A DNA stretch of 64,000 nucleotides from Methylophilaceae bacterium 11. Lineage in GTDB: Bacteria; Pseudomonadota; Gammaproteobacteria; Burkholderiales; Methylophilaceae. Position 1 is the stretch's first letter; every line of letters begins with the position of its first letter. Shown one piece after another: positions 1 through 8,843 of the stretch. Under the pieces are notes generated by a model. The model was given only the letters and a program-made list of their open reading frames with translations. It had not been told where the DNA came from and made no database searches. Made by a program: the position numbers and the translations under genes. The stretch spans positions 2,604,001 to 2,668,000 of the forward strand of contig JCKJ01000001.1 in the NCBI GenBank assembly GCA_000525025.1, written 5' to 3'.

Positions 1-1
1 T

Positions 2-856
2 GTAAATTTTGATGTGAAAAAGCTGTTTTCGGCACTGGCTTTAAGCCAAGCATCTACTGTCATTCTGATTCCAGAACTGTTGAACGCGCTGATTAAATTG
101 TGCGAAACCGAAGCAGCACATGCCTATGCAACAACGCTCACACATTTACGATTCATTGCAGTGGGCGGCGCACATGTGTCTAGCGCATTGCTACACCGTG
201 CTGGCGCACTCGGCCTGCCGGTGTACGAGGGCTACGGCTTATCAGAAAGTGCTTCTGTCGTGACCCTCAACACACCAGAAGCAGAAAGAATCGGCAGCGT
301 AGGTAAACCGCTGCCACATATCAGCATGTGTGTTGCCGATGACAACGAAATCTTAGTCAAAGGGTCAAACTTTCTTGGCTATACCCACGCACCCGCCAGC
401 TTTGAAGGCGACGGCTGGATGCCGACCGGAGACATAGGCTATTGCGATGCAGATGGCTTTTGGTTTCTACAAGGGCGCAAAAAAAACATGTTCATCACCT
501 CGTTTGGCCGCAATGTATCGCCAGAATGGATAGAGCTTGAATTGCGCCACTTGCCCGGCGTTCAACAAGCCTGCGTATTTGGCGAAGCCAAACCTTGGAA
601 TGTGGCGGTGATTACCCTGAGCCAAGACTTTATCTCTCAGAAATCCACGGACAACACTACATTGGCGGGCAGCATTGCCGCGCTCAACGAACAACTACCG
701 GATTACGCAAGGATTGGTCATTGGCTGATTAGCCGCGACCCATTTAGCGTGGAAAACGGACAACTGACGCCGAATGGCCGCCTCAAACGTGAGGCTATTT
801 GGCAGTCATACCAACACAATATTGAAGCACTCTATGCAGAAAAGGAATATCTATGA
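2..856 (+). CDS. AMP-forming acyl-CoA/acyl-ligase, C-terminal part (5' truncated)
   Basis: The reading frame is open to the left edge of the window, so only the C-terminal ~284 residues of an ANL-superfamily adenylating enzyme are present. The visible part has the adenylate-binding motif GYGLSES, the TGDIGYCD motif with its ribose-binding Asp, and the hinge segment LQGRKKNMFITSFGRNVSPE leading into the small C-terminal domain; the C-terminal sequence PNGRLKREAI holds the usual catalytic Lys region. Family knowledge: such enzymes activate a carboxylic acid as acyl-AMP and pass it to CoA or a carrier. The stop overlaps the start of the following oxidase gene by 4 bases (ATGA), so the two are translationally coupled. 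The substrate cannot be told from the sequence; a fatty or polyketide-like acid is an inference from the neighbours. Confidence 0.88.
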   Translation, partial: VNFDVKKLFSALALSQASTVILIPELLNALIKLCETEAAHAYATTLTHLRFIAVGGAHVSSALLHRAGALGLPVYEGYGLSESASVVTLNTPEAERIGSVGKPLPHISMCVADDNEILVKGSNFLGYTHAPASFEGDGWMPTGDIGYCDADGFWFLQGRKKNMFITSFGRNVSPEWIELELRHLPGVQQACVFGEAKPWNVAVITLSQDFISQKSTDNTTLAGSIAALNEQLPDYARIGHWLISRDPFSVENGQLTPNGRLKREAIWQSYQHNIEALYAEKEYL

Positions 857-1527
857 CGTTTTATCATCAACTCATTGCCGCTACAGAACAAGAGCGCAAT
901 ACCCTGATGAGTCTGCCCCTGATTCAACAAGGCGGCGCTGGCAATATCTCGTTACAAACCTACATTGCATTTCTCACACAAGCGTATCATCATGTCAAAC
1001 ACACCACACCGTTGTTGATGGCATGCGGCGGTCGTTTAAGCGGTCAATACGAATGGCTACGCACCGCCATTGGTGAATATATTGAAGAAGAGATGGGGCA
1101 TCAAGAATGGGTGCTGAACGACATAGCAACATGCGGTGCCGATAAAGAAGCAGTGCGTAATGCAAGCAATGCCGACTCCAGCCCGAGCCAAGCGACTGAA
1201 CTGATGGTGGCCTATGCTTACGACATGATTTACCGCGTTAATCCAGTCGGTTTTTTTGGCATGGTATTGGTGCTAGAAGGCACCAGCACAGCGGTGGCTA
1301 CACAAGCAGGTGAACAGCTAATGACCAGTTTAAATTTACCTAAAAAGGCGTTTAGCTATCTCCTGTCTCATGGCTCCTTGGATATTAGTCACGTTTCGTT
1401 CTACGAGAGTTTGATGAACCAAATCACGGATGAAAAAGACCAAGCTATTGTGATTCACGCCGCAAAAATGTTCTATAAACTGTATGGCGATGTATTTAGA
1501 GATGTTGCAGCCCGCACCATGTCATGA
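853..1527 (+). CDS. Heme-oxygenase-like (TenA/PqqC-fold) diiron oxidase family protein
   Basis: 224 residues. The third-helix motif HGSLDISH (H173, D177, H180) gives the H-x3-D-x2-H signature of heme-oxygenase-like diiron oxidases (HDO family: CADD, UndA, SznF, BesC), and E142 in VLVLEGTS plus E79/E80 and H83 in EEEMGHQEW are good candidates for the other metal ligands. It is not a thiaminase TenA, which lacks this ligand set. Known members carry out O2-dependent C-C cleavage, N-oxygenation or decarboxylation of amino or fatty acids. The gene starts inside the stop of the acyl ligase and is followed by a short-chain dehydrogenase 18 bases downstream, so it probably acts on the ligase product in a three-gene pathway. 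The reaction is unknown. Confidence 0.8.
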   Translation: MTFYHQLIAATEQERNTLMSLPLIQQGGAGNISLQTYIAFLTQAYHHVKHTTPLLMACGGRLSGQYEWLRTAIGEYIEEEMGHQEWVLNDIATCGADKEAVRNASNADSSPSQATELMVAYAYDMIYRVNPVGFFGMVLVLEGTSTAVATQAGEQLMTSLNLPKKAFSYLLSHGSLDISHVSFYESLMNQITDEKDQAIVIHAAKMFYKLYGDVFRDVAARTMS

Positions 1528-1545
1528 TTGATGAAGGGAAACATT

Positions 1546-2352
1546 ATGCAATTATCGCAACAACGCATCTTGCTCACGGGTGCAACTGGTGGCTTGGGCC
1601 GTGAGATCGCTTTACTGCTAGCCAAAAAAGGAGCCATTCTCGGTTTAGTGGGGCGTGACGCGCAAAAACTCAACGCACTTAAACAGCAAGTTGAGCAAGC
1701 CGGCGGCAGGGCCGAATGCCTTGTGTTCAACCTGAGTGATGAAGGTGCCAGCAACGCACTCATTCAACAGGCCAAGGCTGCGCTGGGTCATATTGATATA
1801 TTGATCAATAACGCTGGTGTACTGGATTTTATTGCGCTACAAGACCAAAGTGATGCGCGCATCGCAGAGATGGTCAATACCAATGTCACAGCATTGATTC
1901 AACTCACACGCGCAATACTGCCTGATTTTCAGTCAGCCAATAAAGGCCGCTTTGTCTTTATCGGCTCCATTTTTGGCTCGCTAGGCTTTCCGCATTTTGC
2001 CACTTACTGCGCCACCAAGTTTGCCGTGCATGGTTTTTCACAAGCGTTAAGACGTGAATTGGTCAATACCAAGATAGGTGTCACTTACGTTGCCCCCAGA
2101 GGGATTGATACGCCTATGAACGCACCGAATGTAGATGCGATGTGGAAAAAATCTGGCAATGCGGTAGATAAGCCGGACAAAGTGGCCAACTTAATTGTGA
2201 AAGCGCTAGAACAAGAGAAACAGGAGCTATTTATTGGGCAGCCGCAAAGCTTTTTTGCTTGGCTCAATGGCGTGTTTCCAAGGGCGGTGAATATAGGGCT
2301 TAAACAACAAACGGCATTGGCGGCAGAATTCCTAAAGAAACCGCACCTATAA
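1546..2352 (+). CDS. Short-chain dehydrogenase/reductase (SDR)
   Basis: 268 residues from the ATG at 1546, chosen because AAGGGA sits 6 bases upstream; TTG/ATG codons at 1528 and 1531 in the same frame have no such site. Classical SDR features: NAD(P) motif TGATGGLG near the N-terminus, NNAG, catalytic Ser in the FIGSIFGS region and the YCATK (YxxxK) active site. The C-terminal hydrophobic region (FFAWLNGVFPRAVNIGL) may touch the membrane, as in lipid-acting SDRs. Third gene of the ligase-oxidase-SDR operon; it would reduce or oxidise the product of the preceding enzymes. The specific substrate is not recognisable. Confidence 0.88.
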   Translation: MQLSQQRILLTGATGGLGREIALLLAKKGAILGLVGRDAQKLNALKQQVEQAGGRAECLVFNLSDEGASNALIQQAKAALGHIDILINNAGVLDFIALQDQSDARIAEMVNTNVTALIQLTRAILPDFQSANKGRFVFIGSIFGSLGFPHFATYCATKFAVHGFSQALRRELVNTKIGVTYVAPRGIDTPMNAPNVDAMWKKSGNAVDKPDKVANLIVKALEQEKQELFIGQPQSFFAWLNGVFPRAVNIGLKQQTALAAEFLKKPHL

Positions 2353-2372
2353 AATAGGCCTCAAAAAAGCAA

Positions 2373-2393
2373 AAAACTTCGTTAAGAAGTTTT
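2373..2393 (+). terminator. AT-rich hairpin after the ligase/oxidase/SDR operon
   Basis: AAAACTTC and GAAGTTTT form an 8-bp perfect stem with a 5-base loop, 20 bases after the SDR stop. The A/T flanks would make it a weak two-way terminator. Confidence 0.45.
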
Positions 2394-2482
2394 ATAAGTG
2401 CTATTTGAGATCAGTTTTTTCTGTAAGAAATTACAGACTAAGAAACTATAGGATATATAAGCTATAGAATATATAAACTCTA

Positions 2483-2518
2483 GAATTAATACGCTATAGA
2501 TGAATTAATACGCTATAG
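2483..2518. repeat. Two copies of a 17-bp direct repeat (19-bp period)
   Basis: The 17-mer GAATTAATACGCTATAG occurs at 2483-2499 and 2502-2518. CTATAG/TATAGA motifs also recur just upstream (about 2445-2480). The second copy runs over the stop of the small minus-strand gene. Function unknown; may be replication slippage. Confidence 0.7.
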
Positions 2519-2740
2519 GTAAAGCACAGCCGGGAAAACAGTTGCAGCAAACACAAATACCAGCCATTCCATTCCCCAGCGCTCTAAGTGGCCGGTGAAA
2601 TGCAGCGTTAGCACAGCAATAGCTAACAAGTAATAAATGGCGATTAAAATCATAAGTAATAAAAATGAATGTTCTGTTTTTTGTACAAGTGTATTTATAT
2701 CATTTTTTACTAAAAAAGTATCTACTCTCTCCACATTCAT
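2513..2740 (-). CDS. Small two-helix membrane protein, hypothetical
   Basis: 75 residues: a charged N-terminus of about 24 residues, then two hydrophobic segments (around 25-47, FLLLMILIAIYYLLAIAVL, and 56-75) separated by HFTGHLERWG. The ATG at 2740 has no clear ribosome-binding site. It stands alone, divergent from thiC. I do not recognise a family. It could be a spurious frame, but the clean two-helix pattern argues for a real membrane protein. Confidence 0.5.
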   Translation of the reverse strand: MNVERVDTFLVKNDINTLVQKTEHSFLLLMILIAIYYLLAIAVLTLHFTGHLERWGMEWLVFVFAATVFPAVLYL

Positions 2741-2811
2741 AACGACAACACAATCGTATTCTTTAACGTAAATTCTTGCTTTTCAACGATTTTTCGCGTA
2801 CATTTCGCCTA

Positions 2812-2907
2812 TTGCTAGGGGTCTGTAAATCCTTATTTTTATATGGTTTTTGCAGTGAGAAACACCCTTCGAACCTGATGCGGGTCATACCGCCGTAGGG
2901 AAGCGCC
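2812..2907 (+). ncRNA. TPP riboswitch (thi box) upstream of thiC
   Basis: The region holds the hallmark elements of the TPP aptamer in order: a 5' GGGG-containing segment (TAGGGGTCTG), GTGAGAAA, the ACCTGATGCGGGT stretch, and CCGCCGTAGGGAAGCG. It lies about 40 bases before the thiC start, with the SD sequence GGAG following, which fits translational or attenuation control of thiamine synthesis by thiamine pyrophosphate. Confidence 0.93.
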
Positions 2908-2929
2908 TTTATGCTCCTTACGCTATTAA

Positions 2930-4828
<1,899 letters not shown>

Positions 4829-4853
4829 TCGCTTTTGTATCACTTTAACCAAT

Positions 4854-4881
4854 AAAAAAGCCAGCGCATGCTGGCTTTTTT
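4854..4881 (+). terminator. Rho-independent terminator of thiC
   Basis: GCCAGC (4860-4865) pairs with GCTGGC (4870-4875) around the loop GCAT, preceded by A6 and followed by T6. The flanking A and T runs make it usable on both strands. Confidence 0.9.
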
Positions 4882-4897
4882 ATTGGGCTTGAGCCCA

Positions 4898-4985
4898 GTT
4901 AGGCTTATCCCCCAGACAATAATAACTGCTGTGGGTTATTCATGCTCTAAGGCATACCAATCGATAAGCCTAGGCACTGGCTAAC
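4898..4985. repeat. Long imperfect inverted repeat
   Basis: TAGGCTTATC (4900-4909) and GATAAGCCTA (4963-4972) are perfect 10-base inverted arms; CCAGT before the left arm and ACTGG after the right arm extend the pairing across a 3-base bulge. The 53-base centre is only weakly structured. No coding content. It may be the 3' end of the minus-strand transcript from 5300 or a degenerate mobile palindrome. Confidence 0.5.
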
Positions 4986-4991
4986 GTGTGA

Positions 4992-5300
4992 TTATTTTTT
5001 ACCACATTTGCTTGGCTTGGCAGATTCAATCTCTTTCACCACACCTTTTTTGTGTTCAACCTCAACGCATGAGCCTACGACCAAAGGGCCATGATCATTA
5101 TCAATGTCTGTTTTATCAGTGACTTCGACTTGCTGACCACTGATCACCCAAATACCAGGGTTTTCAGCAGGGCGGCTCTCAACCGTGCCGTAAAACTCTT
5201 CATCAGCAAACGCTAAGTTGCTGGATGCAAAACAACTGGTTGCAACAATTAATAGGGCAACTCTTAAAGTAATAAATGGTTTTGTTTTTGCGATATTCAT
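4992..5300 (-). CDS. Secreted small OB-like (DUF5666-type) protein, hypothetical
   Basis: 102 residues with a Sec signal peptide (MNIAKTKPFITLRVALLIVATS, probable cleavage after AFA near residue 32). The mature part contains YGTVESRPAENPGIWVISGQ and VVGSCVEVEHKKGVVKEIES, the small beta-barrel pattern seen in DUF5666-like periplasmic proteins, and ends in a Cys-Lys-rich tail (SKCGKK). GGAGT lies 8 bases before the ATG on the minus strand, so the start is good. Single gene. The mature part has two cysteines that may form a disulfide. No function can be assigned. Confidence 0.75.
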   Translation of the reverse strand: MNIAKTKPFITLRVALLIVATSCFASSNLAFADEEFYGTVESRPAENPGIWVISGQQVEVTDKTDIDNDHGPLVVGSCVEVEHKKGVVKEIESAKPSKCGKK

Positions 5301-5752
5301 AACATACTCCTCATGATTAATTATGTGTATTGGCTAGAATATAAAATCAAAGCCATAAAAAATCATAATGAGTATTGCGTACTCTACACATAGGACAAAT
5401 GCTTATTGTTATGTAGGAATTGGTGAAGGGATAAAACACTTACTTTAATGCATGGAGGAAAAAACCACCGACTTTATCATTAAGTTCGAGCCCTGTGCGG
5501 CTCACCAAAACTGACGAATCTGGTAACTGGTTCTTAACTATTTTGATTGGTTCTTAACGGAGCAAAACTTTCATTCATAATCCGCATGGCTCTGAAAATG
5601 TACTATTAGATCTATTGGGTTGCGTCCGTACTTGCTATTTATTATTATACGGACAGAGCAAACCCTAACTTCAAGATTTAAAAAGAAAAACAACATGTCA
5701 AAATTAACATTCACAATATTATTATGCGGACGCGTGCGTCCGCATAATAACT
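5301..5752. other. AT-rich non-coding stretch at the left edge of the cassette island
   Basis: About 450 bases without a convincing gene. It holds a 24-base sequence at 5484-5507 that matches the 3' end of a tRNA (see separate entry), an inverted repeat with GTCCGTA (5624-5630) and TACGGAC (5648-5654), and the perfect palindrome at 5719-5750. A frame for a 20-residue peptide starts at 5695 but runs straight into the palindrome. Confidence 0.6.
5484..5507 (+). other. tRNA 3'-end-like fragment (possible att remnant)
   Basis: G, T-loop TTCGAGC, 5-base stem half CCTGT, 7-base acceptor half GCGGCTC, discriminator A and CCA follow in exact tRNA spacing, but the bases upstream (TTAA) do not complement the T-stem and no D or anticodon arm is present. 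It is a fragment only, of the kind left by site-specific integration into a tRNA gene, or chance. Confidence 0.3.
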
Positions 5753-5759
5753 GTTAGGC
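5719..5759 (+). other. Palindrome plus GTTAGGC core at the left end of the cassette array
   Basis: A perfect inverted repeat with 15-base arms (5719-5733 and 5736-5750, centre GT) is followed two bases later by GTTAGGC (5753-5759), which matches the integron core GTTRRRY. A canonical L'' box with an extra unpaired base is not found upstream, so this is not a standard attC. It may be a diverged attC or attI-like site, forming the left border of the first cassette. Confidence 0.45.
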
Positions 5760-5770
5760 AGCCAGTCGCC

Positions 5771-6070
5771 ATGCGAGATCAGCGTATAAAATGTAATACA
5801 CATGGAGTGAGTTTTCCGGCAATTGCCTGTCGTCATCTTCGTGAAGCAGGTTTATCTTCACCTGCTGTCTATGTTGGTTGGGTTCAAGCAGAATTTGATC
5901 CTAACAATAGAGAACCAGGAGATCTAATGGCTTGGTGTAACGAATGTGATAAAACCTACGAAAGTGGTGGCGGCTGGAATGAAGATAATGAAATATCGGC
6001 AGGATTTCGTGTTGTTTGCGAGCAATGTTTTCATGAATTATTTTCAGCACAGCAGCAGCTACGTTCTTAA
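5771..6070 (+). CDS. Cassette 1: small zinc-ribbon-like hypothetical protein
   Basis: 99 residues. Two cysteine pairs, CNEC and CEQC, about 30 residues apart, and an N-terminal CNTHG...C pattern (IKCNTHGVSFPAIACRHL) suggest a zinc-binding fold. Proteins with this layout (C-x2-HG, VC-HL, AWC-x2-C, GG-W-N, C-x2-C) recur in many bacteria as unannotated small proteins. The gene begins 11 bases after the GTTAGGC core and stops 3 bases before an attC site, so it fills a gene cassette. No good SD site or promoter of its own. Function unknown. Confidence 0.75.
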   Translation: MRDQRIKCNTHGVSFPAIACRHLREAGLSSPAVYVGWVQAEFDPNNREPGDLMAWCNECDKTYESGGGWNEDNEISAGFRVVCEQCFHELFSAQQQLRS

Positions 6071-6073
6071 GCT

Positions 6074-6190
6074 GCCTAACAAGTCGCTCAAGGTTTGTTC
6101 CTCGCTGCGCTTCGTCACGGACAGCCCCAACCGGCGCATGCTTCGCATTATATGCGCCGCTTGTGTCTGCCCCTTAGCTCTGCGTTAGGT
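6074..6190 (+). other. Integron attC recombination site 1 (117 bp)
   Basis: R'' GCCTAAC (6074-6080), L'' GCTCAAGG, a long imperfect inverted repeat with inner stem GGCGCAT/ATGCGCC, L' CCTTAGC and R' GTTAGGT (6184-6190). L'' carries one extra base (C) relative to L', the extrahelical base that sets strand choice in attC. All parts of the canonical layout are present. Confidence 0.9.
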
Positions 6191-6203
6191 ATCGAGTTAG
6201 CTT

Positions 6204-6458
6204 ATGAAAAAATACCGCCTTTTTCATGCGGCATGTATTGTGTTGGCAAGTGCACTTCTTGGTGGGGTTATTTTTTTATCATTAAGCATAGGTTTAATCT
6301 ATATTTTTGGTGCTCTTTCCCCCAGTAGCGGAACTGAAGCTGCACCAAGCATGGGAGCAATGTTATATTTACTTTTTGTTTTACTGGGTACAGCAGGTAC
6401 AACAGTATTTTCAGGCTTCTATGGTTATCGGTATTATCGCAAGGCATGTGATGTTTAA
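6204..6458 (+). CDS. Cassette 2: small two-helix membrane protein, hypothetical
   Basis: 84 residues with two hydrophobic segments (about 8-36 and 52-72) and a basic C-terminus (YGYRYYRKACDV). The start ATG is 14 bases after attC1 and the stop 3 bases before attC2, so the frame fills the cassette exactly. No strong ribosome-binding site. No family recognised; such small membrane proteins are common cassette cargo. Confidence 0.7.
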   Translation: MKKYRLFHAACIVLASALLGGVIFLSLSIGLIYIFGALSPSSGTEAAPSMGAMLYLLFVLLGTAGTTVFSGFYGYRYYRKACDV

Positions 6459-6461
6459 AAC

Positions 6462-6521
6462 ACCTAACCCATCATTCAAGCGGGACTGGCTAAAGCCAGC
6501 CCCTTAATTCAAACGTTAGAT
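6462..6521 (+). other. Integron attC recombination site 2 (60 bp)
   Basis: R'' ACCTAAC (6462-6468), L'' ATTCAAG with the extra C, stem CTGGC/GCCAG with loop TAAA, L' CTTAAT, R' GTTAGAT (6515-6521). Same short class as attC3: the two are identical from CTAACCCATC through GGGAC and from CCCCTTAATTC to CGTT, differing only in the terminal stem-loop. Confidence 0.92.
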
Positions 6522-6534
6522 TTTGGTGACCAAC

Positions 6535-6924
6535 ATGAACAATAAATTCAATCGCCTCTATATCAATGCCCTTTACGTGATTATTGGTCTTATGATGACA
6601 GTCAATACAATTTCGTTTTTTTCAGGAGCCTACATCGCTCTCCTTCCTCTAGCTCTTCAAAGCACTATTGTTTTTGCCTTAATCAAACACAAAAGCTGGA
6701 CGTCTAAAATTGTTAGCTTATGGGCAACGCTTTTAATATTGGGTGGGGCGTTATCTTTGTTTGCTGCCATCATGGGAAATAGATATTCAGTCTCGAGTAC
6801 TCTCTTACATTTATTTTGTATTATTGCTGGTTTGTTCTTCGCATATTTTGCAAATTCAGTTTTTTCAAGCCATGTTAAATATCTAACCCATCATTCAAGC
6901 GGGACGCCTAACGGCGCCCCTTAA
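6535..6924 (+). CDS. Cassette 3: four-helix membrane protein, hypothetical
   Basis: 129 residues from the ATG at 6535; a TTG at 6523 is an alternative but overlaps the preceding core. Four hydrophobic segments (roughly residues 10-30, 34-50, 58-80, 88-108). The last 14 residues (THHSSGTPNGAP and neighbours) are encoded by the attC site itself, as often happens when a cassette gene has no stop before the recombination site. No recognisable family. Confidence 0.65.
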   Translation: MNNKFNRLYINALYVIIGLMMTVNTISFFSGAYIALLPLALQSTIVFALIKHKSWTSKIVSLWATLLILGGALSLFAAIMGNRYSVSSTLLHLFCIIAGLFFAYFANSVFSSHVKYLTHHSSGTPNGAP

Positions 6925-6938
6925 TTCAAACGTTCGCA
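6881..6938 (+). other. Integron attC site 3, right border of the array
   Basis: R'' ATCTAAC (6881-6887), L'' ATTCAAG, stem CGCC/GGCG with loop TAA(C), L' CTTAAT, then CGTTCGCA instead of GTTRRRY. Because strand exchange cuts between G and TT, a degenerate sequence after G (6932) is what is expected where the last cassette joins non-integron DNA. Confidence 0.85.
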
Positions 6939-7055
6939 AAACTCTGTGTTCTACACCCCGTTTATGTAACACGGGGGCTAAAGTTACATTATCTGTGCAG
7001 ATTAACAGGTATTTCAAATTGTGCAATTTTCGATACATTTAGCTTTTGCTATTCA

Positions 7056-8618
7056 TTATTGAAGGCGAATTCCAATATTGGATAGATGCGCTTCCAGCAT
7101 AGAAATAGTTATGGAATCCCCAGTTAACCCAATATGCCCATCTGGACGCACTAAGTAAAATGCCAGACCAGAAATGCCTACACTCGCGAGTTCTTGTATG
7201 TTGTGTGCATCATCTGGAATCACGTGAGTGATTATTAAATCATCAAGCCCCGACATTTCTTCTGGTGCATGTTGACCAATCACAATCAGGATGTAGCGCG
7301 TATCGTCCATTTTTTGGAATATGTCTTCGACAGGGCCATTGGTTTGAAACTTGAGCTGTAACCATGGAAAGCGGTCACCTGCTTTTGGCGCATTGGGTGG
7401 CTGATTAGCAAGCGTCTGTGACAAAGGGCTGTGCCGGTAGTGGATACCGATTTGTGAGATAGTTTGGAAGGCAAGCCGCTTAGTCCACTCAAACGTCATG
7501 GCAAACGCGGCAATGTTAGCTAGGATACGTGTGCGGAATATGCCTGCCAGCCAATGGTCGGAAACCAGCATGGTAAACGCTCGGTCTGTGGTTTTGAGTA
7601 AGCGCTGCGCGACTGGCAGGCGCTCGGCCTCGTAACTATCCAGCAGATTTTCACTCGCTTGACCTTTGACCACCAGTGCAAGTTTCCATGCCAGATTATA
7701 GGCATCTTGCAGGCCAGTGTTCATGCCTTGCCCACCCATGGGGCTGTGGATATGCGCGGCATCGCCCAGCAAAAAGCAGCGTTTATCGCGAAATTTTTCT
7801 GCCGCGCGGTGTGCGATGTGATACGTAGAAAACCAACTACACGCTTTGAAGGTTAGATCAACGCCAGCCTCACGTTGGATATCGGGGCTAAGTTCGCCAA
7901 AGCTGACATCCTCTTTATTTCTCAGCCGTTTGGGCAGAATACCAATGACGCGCCAACGATTGTTACCCACCATGGGGAAAAACAGATGAAAACCGTCACG
8001 CCATAAATACACGTTGAGTTCATCTGGCACCATATTGCCGGTGGCTTCTGTATCTGCCACAAAAAACACGTGCTCGTACGGTGCACCGGGAAATTTAATT
8101 TCGCAGAACTCGCGCACTGCGCTATGTGCACCATCGCAACCCGCAACATAGGCGGCACAGATTTTACTATGGCTGCCATCTGGCAATTTGAGTGTTGCGT
8201 AGACGCCATCGGCCATTTGTGCGAGCGCAATTAACTCGGTATTCCACTGTATTGAAATATTTTGCTGATTGAGCCGCTCACCCAGAATGCGCTCGTTGTC
8301 ATCCTGACCGAGCATCAGTACAAAGGGAAATGGGCTGACCGTTTTACCAATATCACCGAGCGGGATGCGCGCCATGCGCTTGCCTGTTGCCCACATATTG
8401 GCGCCATTGCCTCTGCGGCCTAATGCGAGTGCGCGCTCTGCAATACCTAGTTTTGCATAGATTTCCAGCGTACGTGCATGTACCGCCATGGCGCGCGTTT
8501 GCTGTGCGGGGCCAGAATGCCTATCGACAATCATCACGCGGATGCCGCGCCGCCCAAGTTGATTGGCCAGCATTAAGCCAGTGGGGCCAGCGCCTACAAT
8601 AAGCACTTCGACATCCAT
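7056..8618 (-). CDS. FAD-dependent aromatic-ring monooxygenase (PheA/TfdB family)
   Basis: 520 residues, started at the ATG at 8618 because GGGAG lies 5 bases before it. Group A flavoprotein hydroxylase: N-terminal FAD motif GAGPTG, the DG motif GCDGAHSAVRE, the GD motif GDAAHIHSPMGGQGMNTGLQDA, and a C-terminal thioredoxin-like domain (final ~150 residues) as in phenol hydroxylase-type enzymes. Family role: NAD(P)H- and O2-dependent hydroxylation of phenolic or polyketide-type compounds. It stands alone, so the substrate is unknown. Lies between the cassette array and the exosortase block. Confidence 0.9.
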   Translation of the reverse strand: MDVEVLIVGAGPTGLMLANQLGRRGIRVMIVDRHSGPAQQTRAMAVHARTLEIYAKLGIAERALALGRRGNGANMWATGKRMARIPLGDIGKTVSPFPFVLMLGQDDNERILGERLNQQNISIQWNTELIALAQMADGVYATLKLPDGSHSKICAAYVAGCDGAHSAVREFCEIKFPGAPYEHVFFVADTEATGNMVPDELNVYLWRDGFHLFFPMVGNNRWRVIGILPKRLRNKEDVSFGELSPDIQREAGVDLTFKACSWFSTYHIAHRAAEKFRDKRCFLLGDAAHIHSPMGGQGMNTGLQDAYNLAWKLALVVKGQASENLLDSYEAERLPVAQRLLKTTDRAFTMLVSDHWLAGIFRTRILANIAAFAMTFEWTKRLAFQTISQIGIHYRHSPLSQTLANQPPNAPKAGDRFPWLQLKFQTNGPVEDIFQKMDDTRYILIVIGQHAPEEMSGLDDLIITHVIPDDAHNIQELASVGISGLAFYLVRPDGHIGLTGDSITISMLEAHLSNIGIRLQ

Positions 8619-8752
8619 ATAGCTCCCTTCATTCACCCATGGATACGTCGCTAGGTGATGACCAGACAGTCTGTATTTGGCTAATTAACGCTATGTTACC
8701 TATCAAGTCTAATCGCTTTTGTGTACTTTTTAAACAGTCTCTTAAACTGCTT

Positions 8753-8781
8753 TTGCGCTGCAAGACACGAACTCATAATAC
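8753..8781 (+). promoter_or_regulatory. Candidate sigma-70 promoter for the caspase/creBC transcript
   Basis: TTGCGC (8753-8758) and TAATAC (8776-8781) with a 17-base spacer, about 60 bases upstream of the TTG start at 8844. Pattern match by eye only. No TTCAC CreB motif is seen in this leader. Confidence 0.35.
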
Positions 8782-8843
8782 TATTTCTAACTGTCTACAA
8801 GCTAGCTTATACTTCTACAGGTTGAGTTATTTGAAAGCATATC

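Noticed and set aside
4898-4985. GTTAGGC and GGCTAAC as integron core sites
   Set aside because: They occur in the wrong order (GTTRRRY first) for an attC, and the second does not match RYYYAAC.
5484-5507. A complete tRNA gene
   Set aside because: Only the 3' T-loop/acceptor part is present; no D-arm, anticodon arm or complementary T-stem upstream.
5616-5669. GTTGCGT...CCCTAAC as a further canonical attC site
   Set aside because: The core boxes are one mismatch away from consensus, but no L''/L' pair with an extra base exists, so it cannot be called a standard attC.
6095-6328. A 77-residue frame crossing attC1 into cassette 2
   Set aside because: Starts inside the attC stem and overlaps the better cassette 2 gene in another frame.
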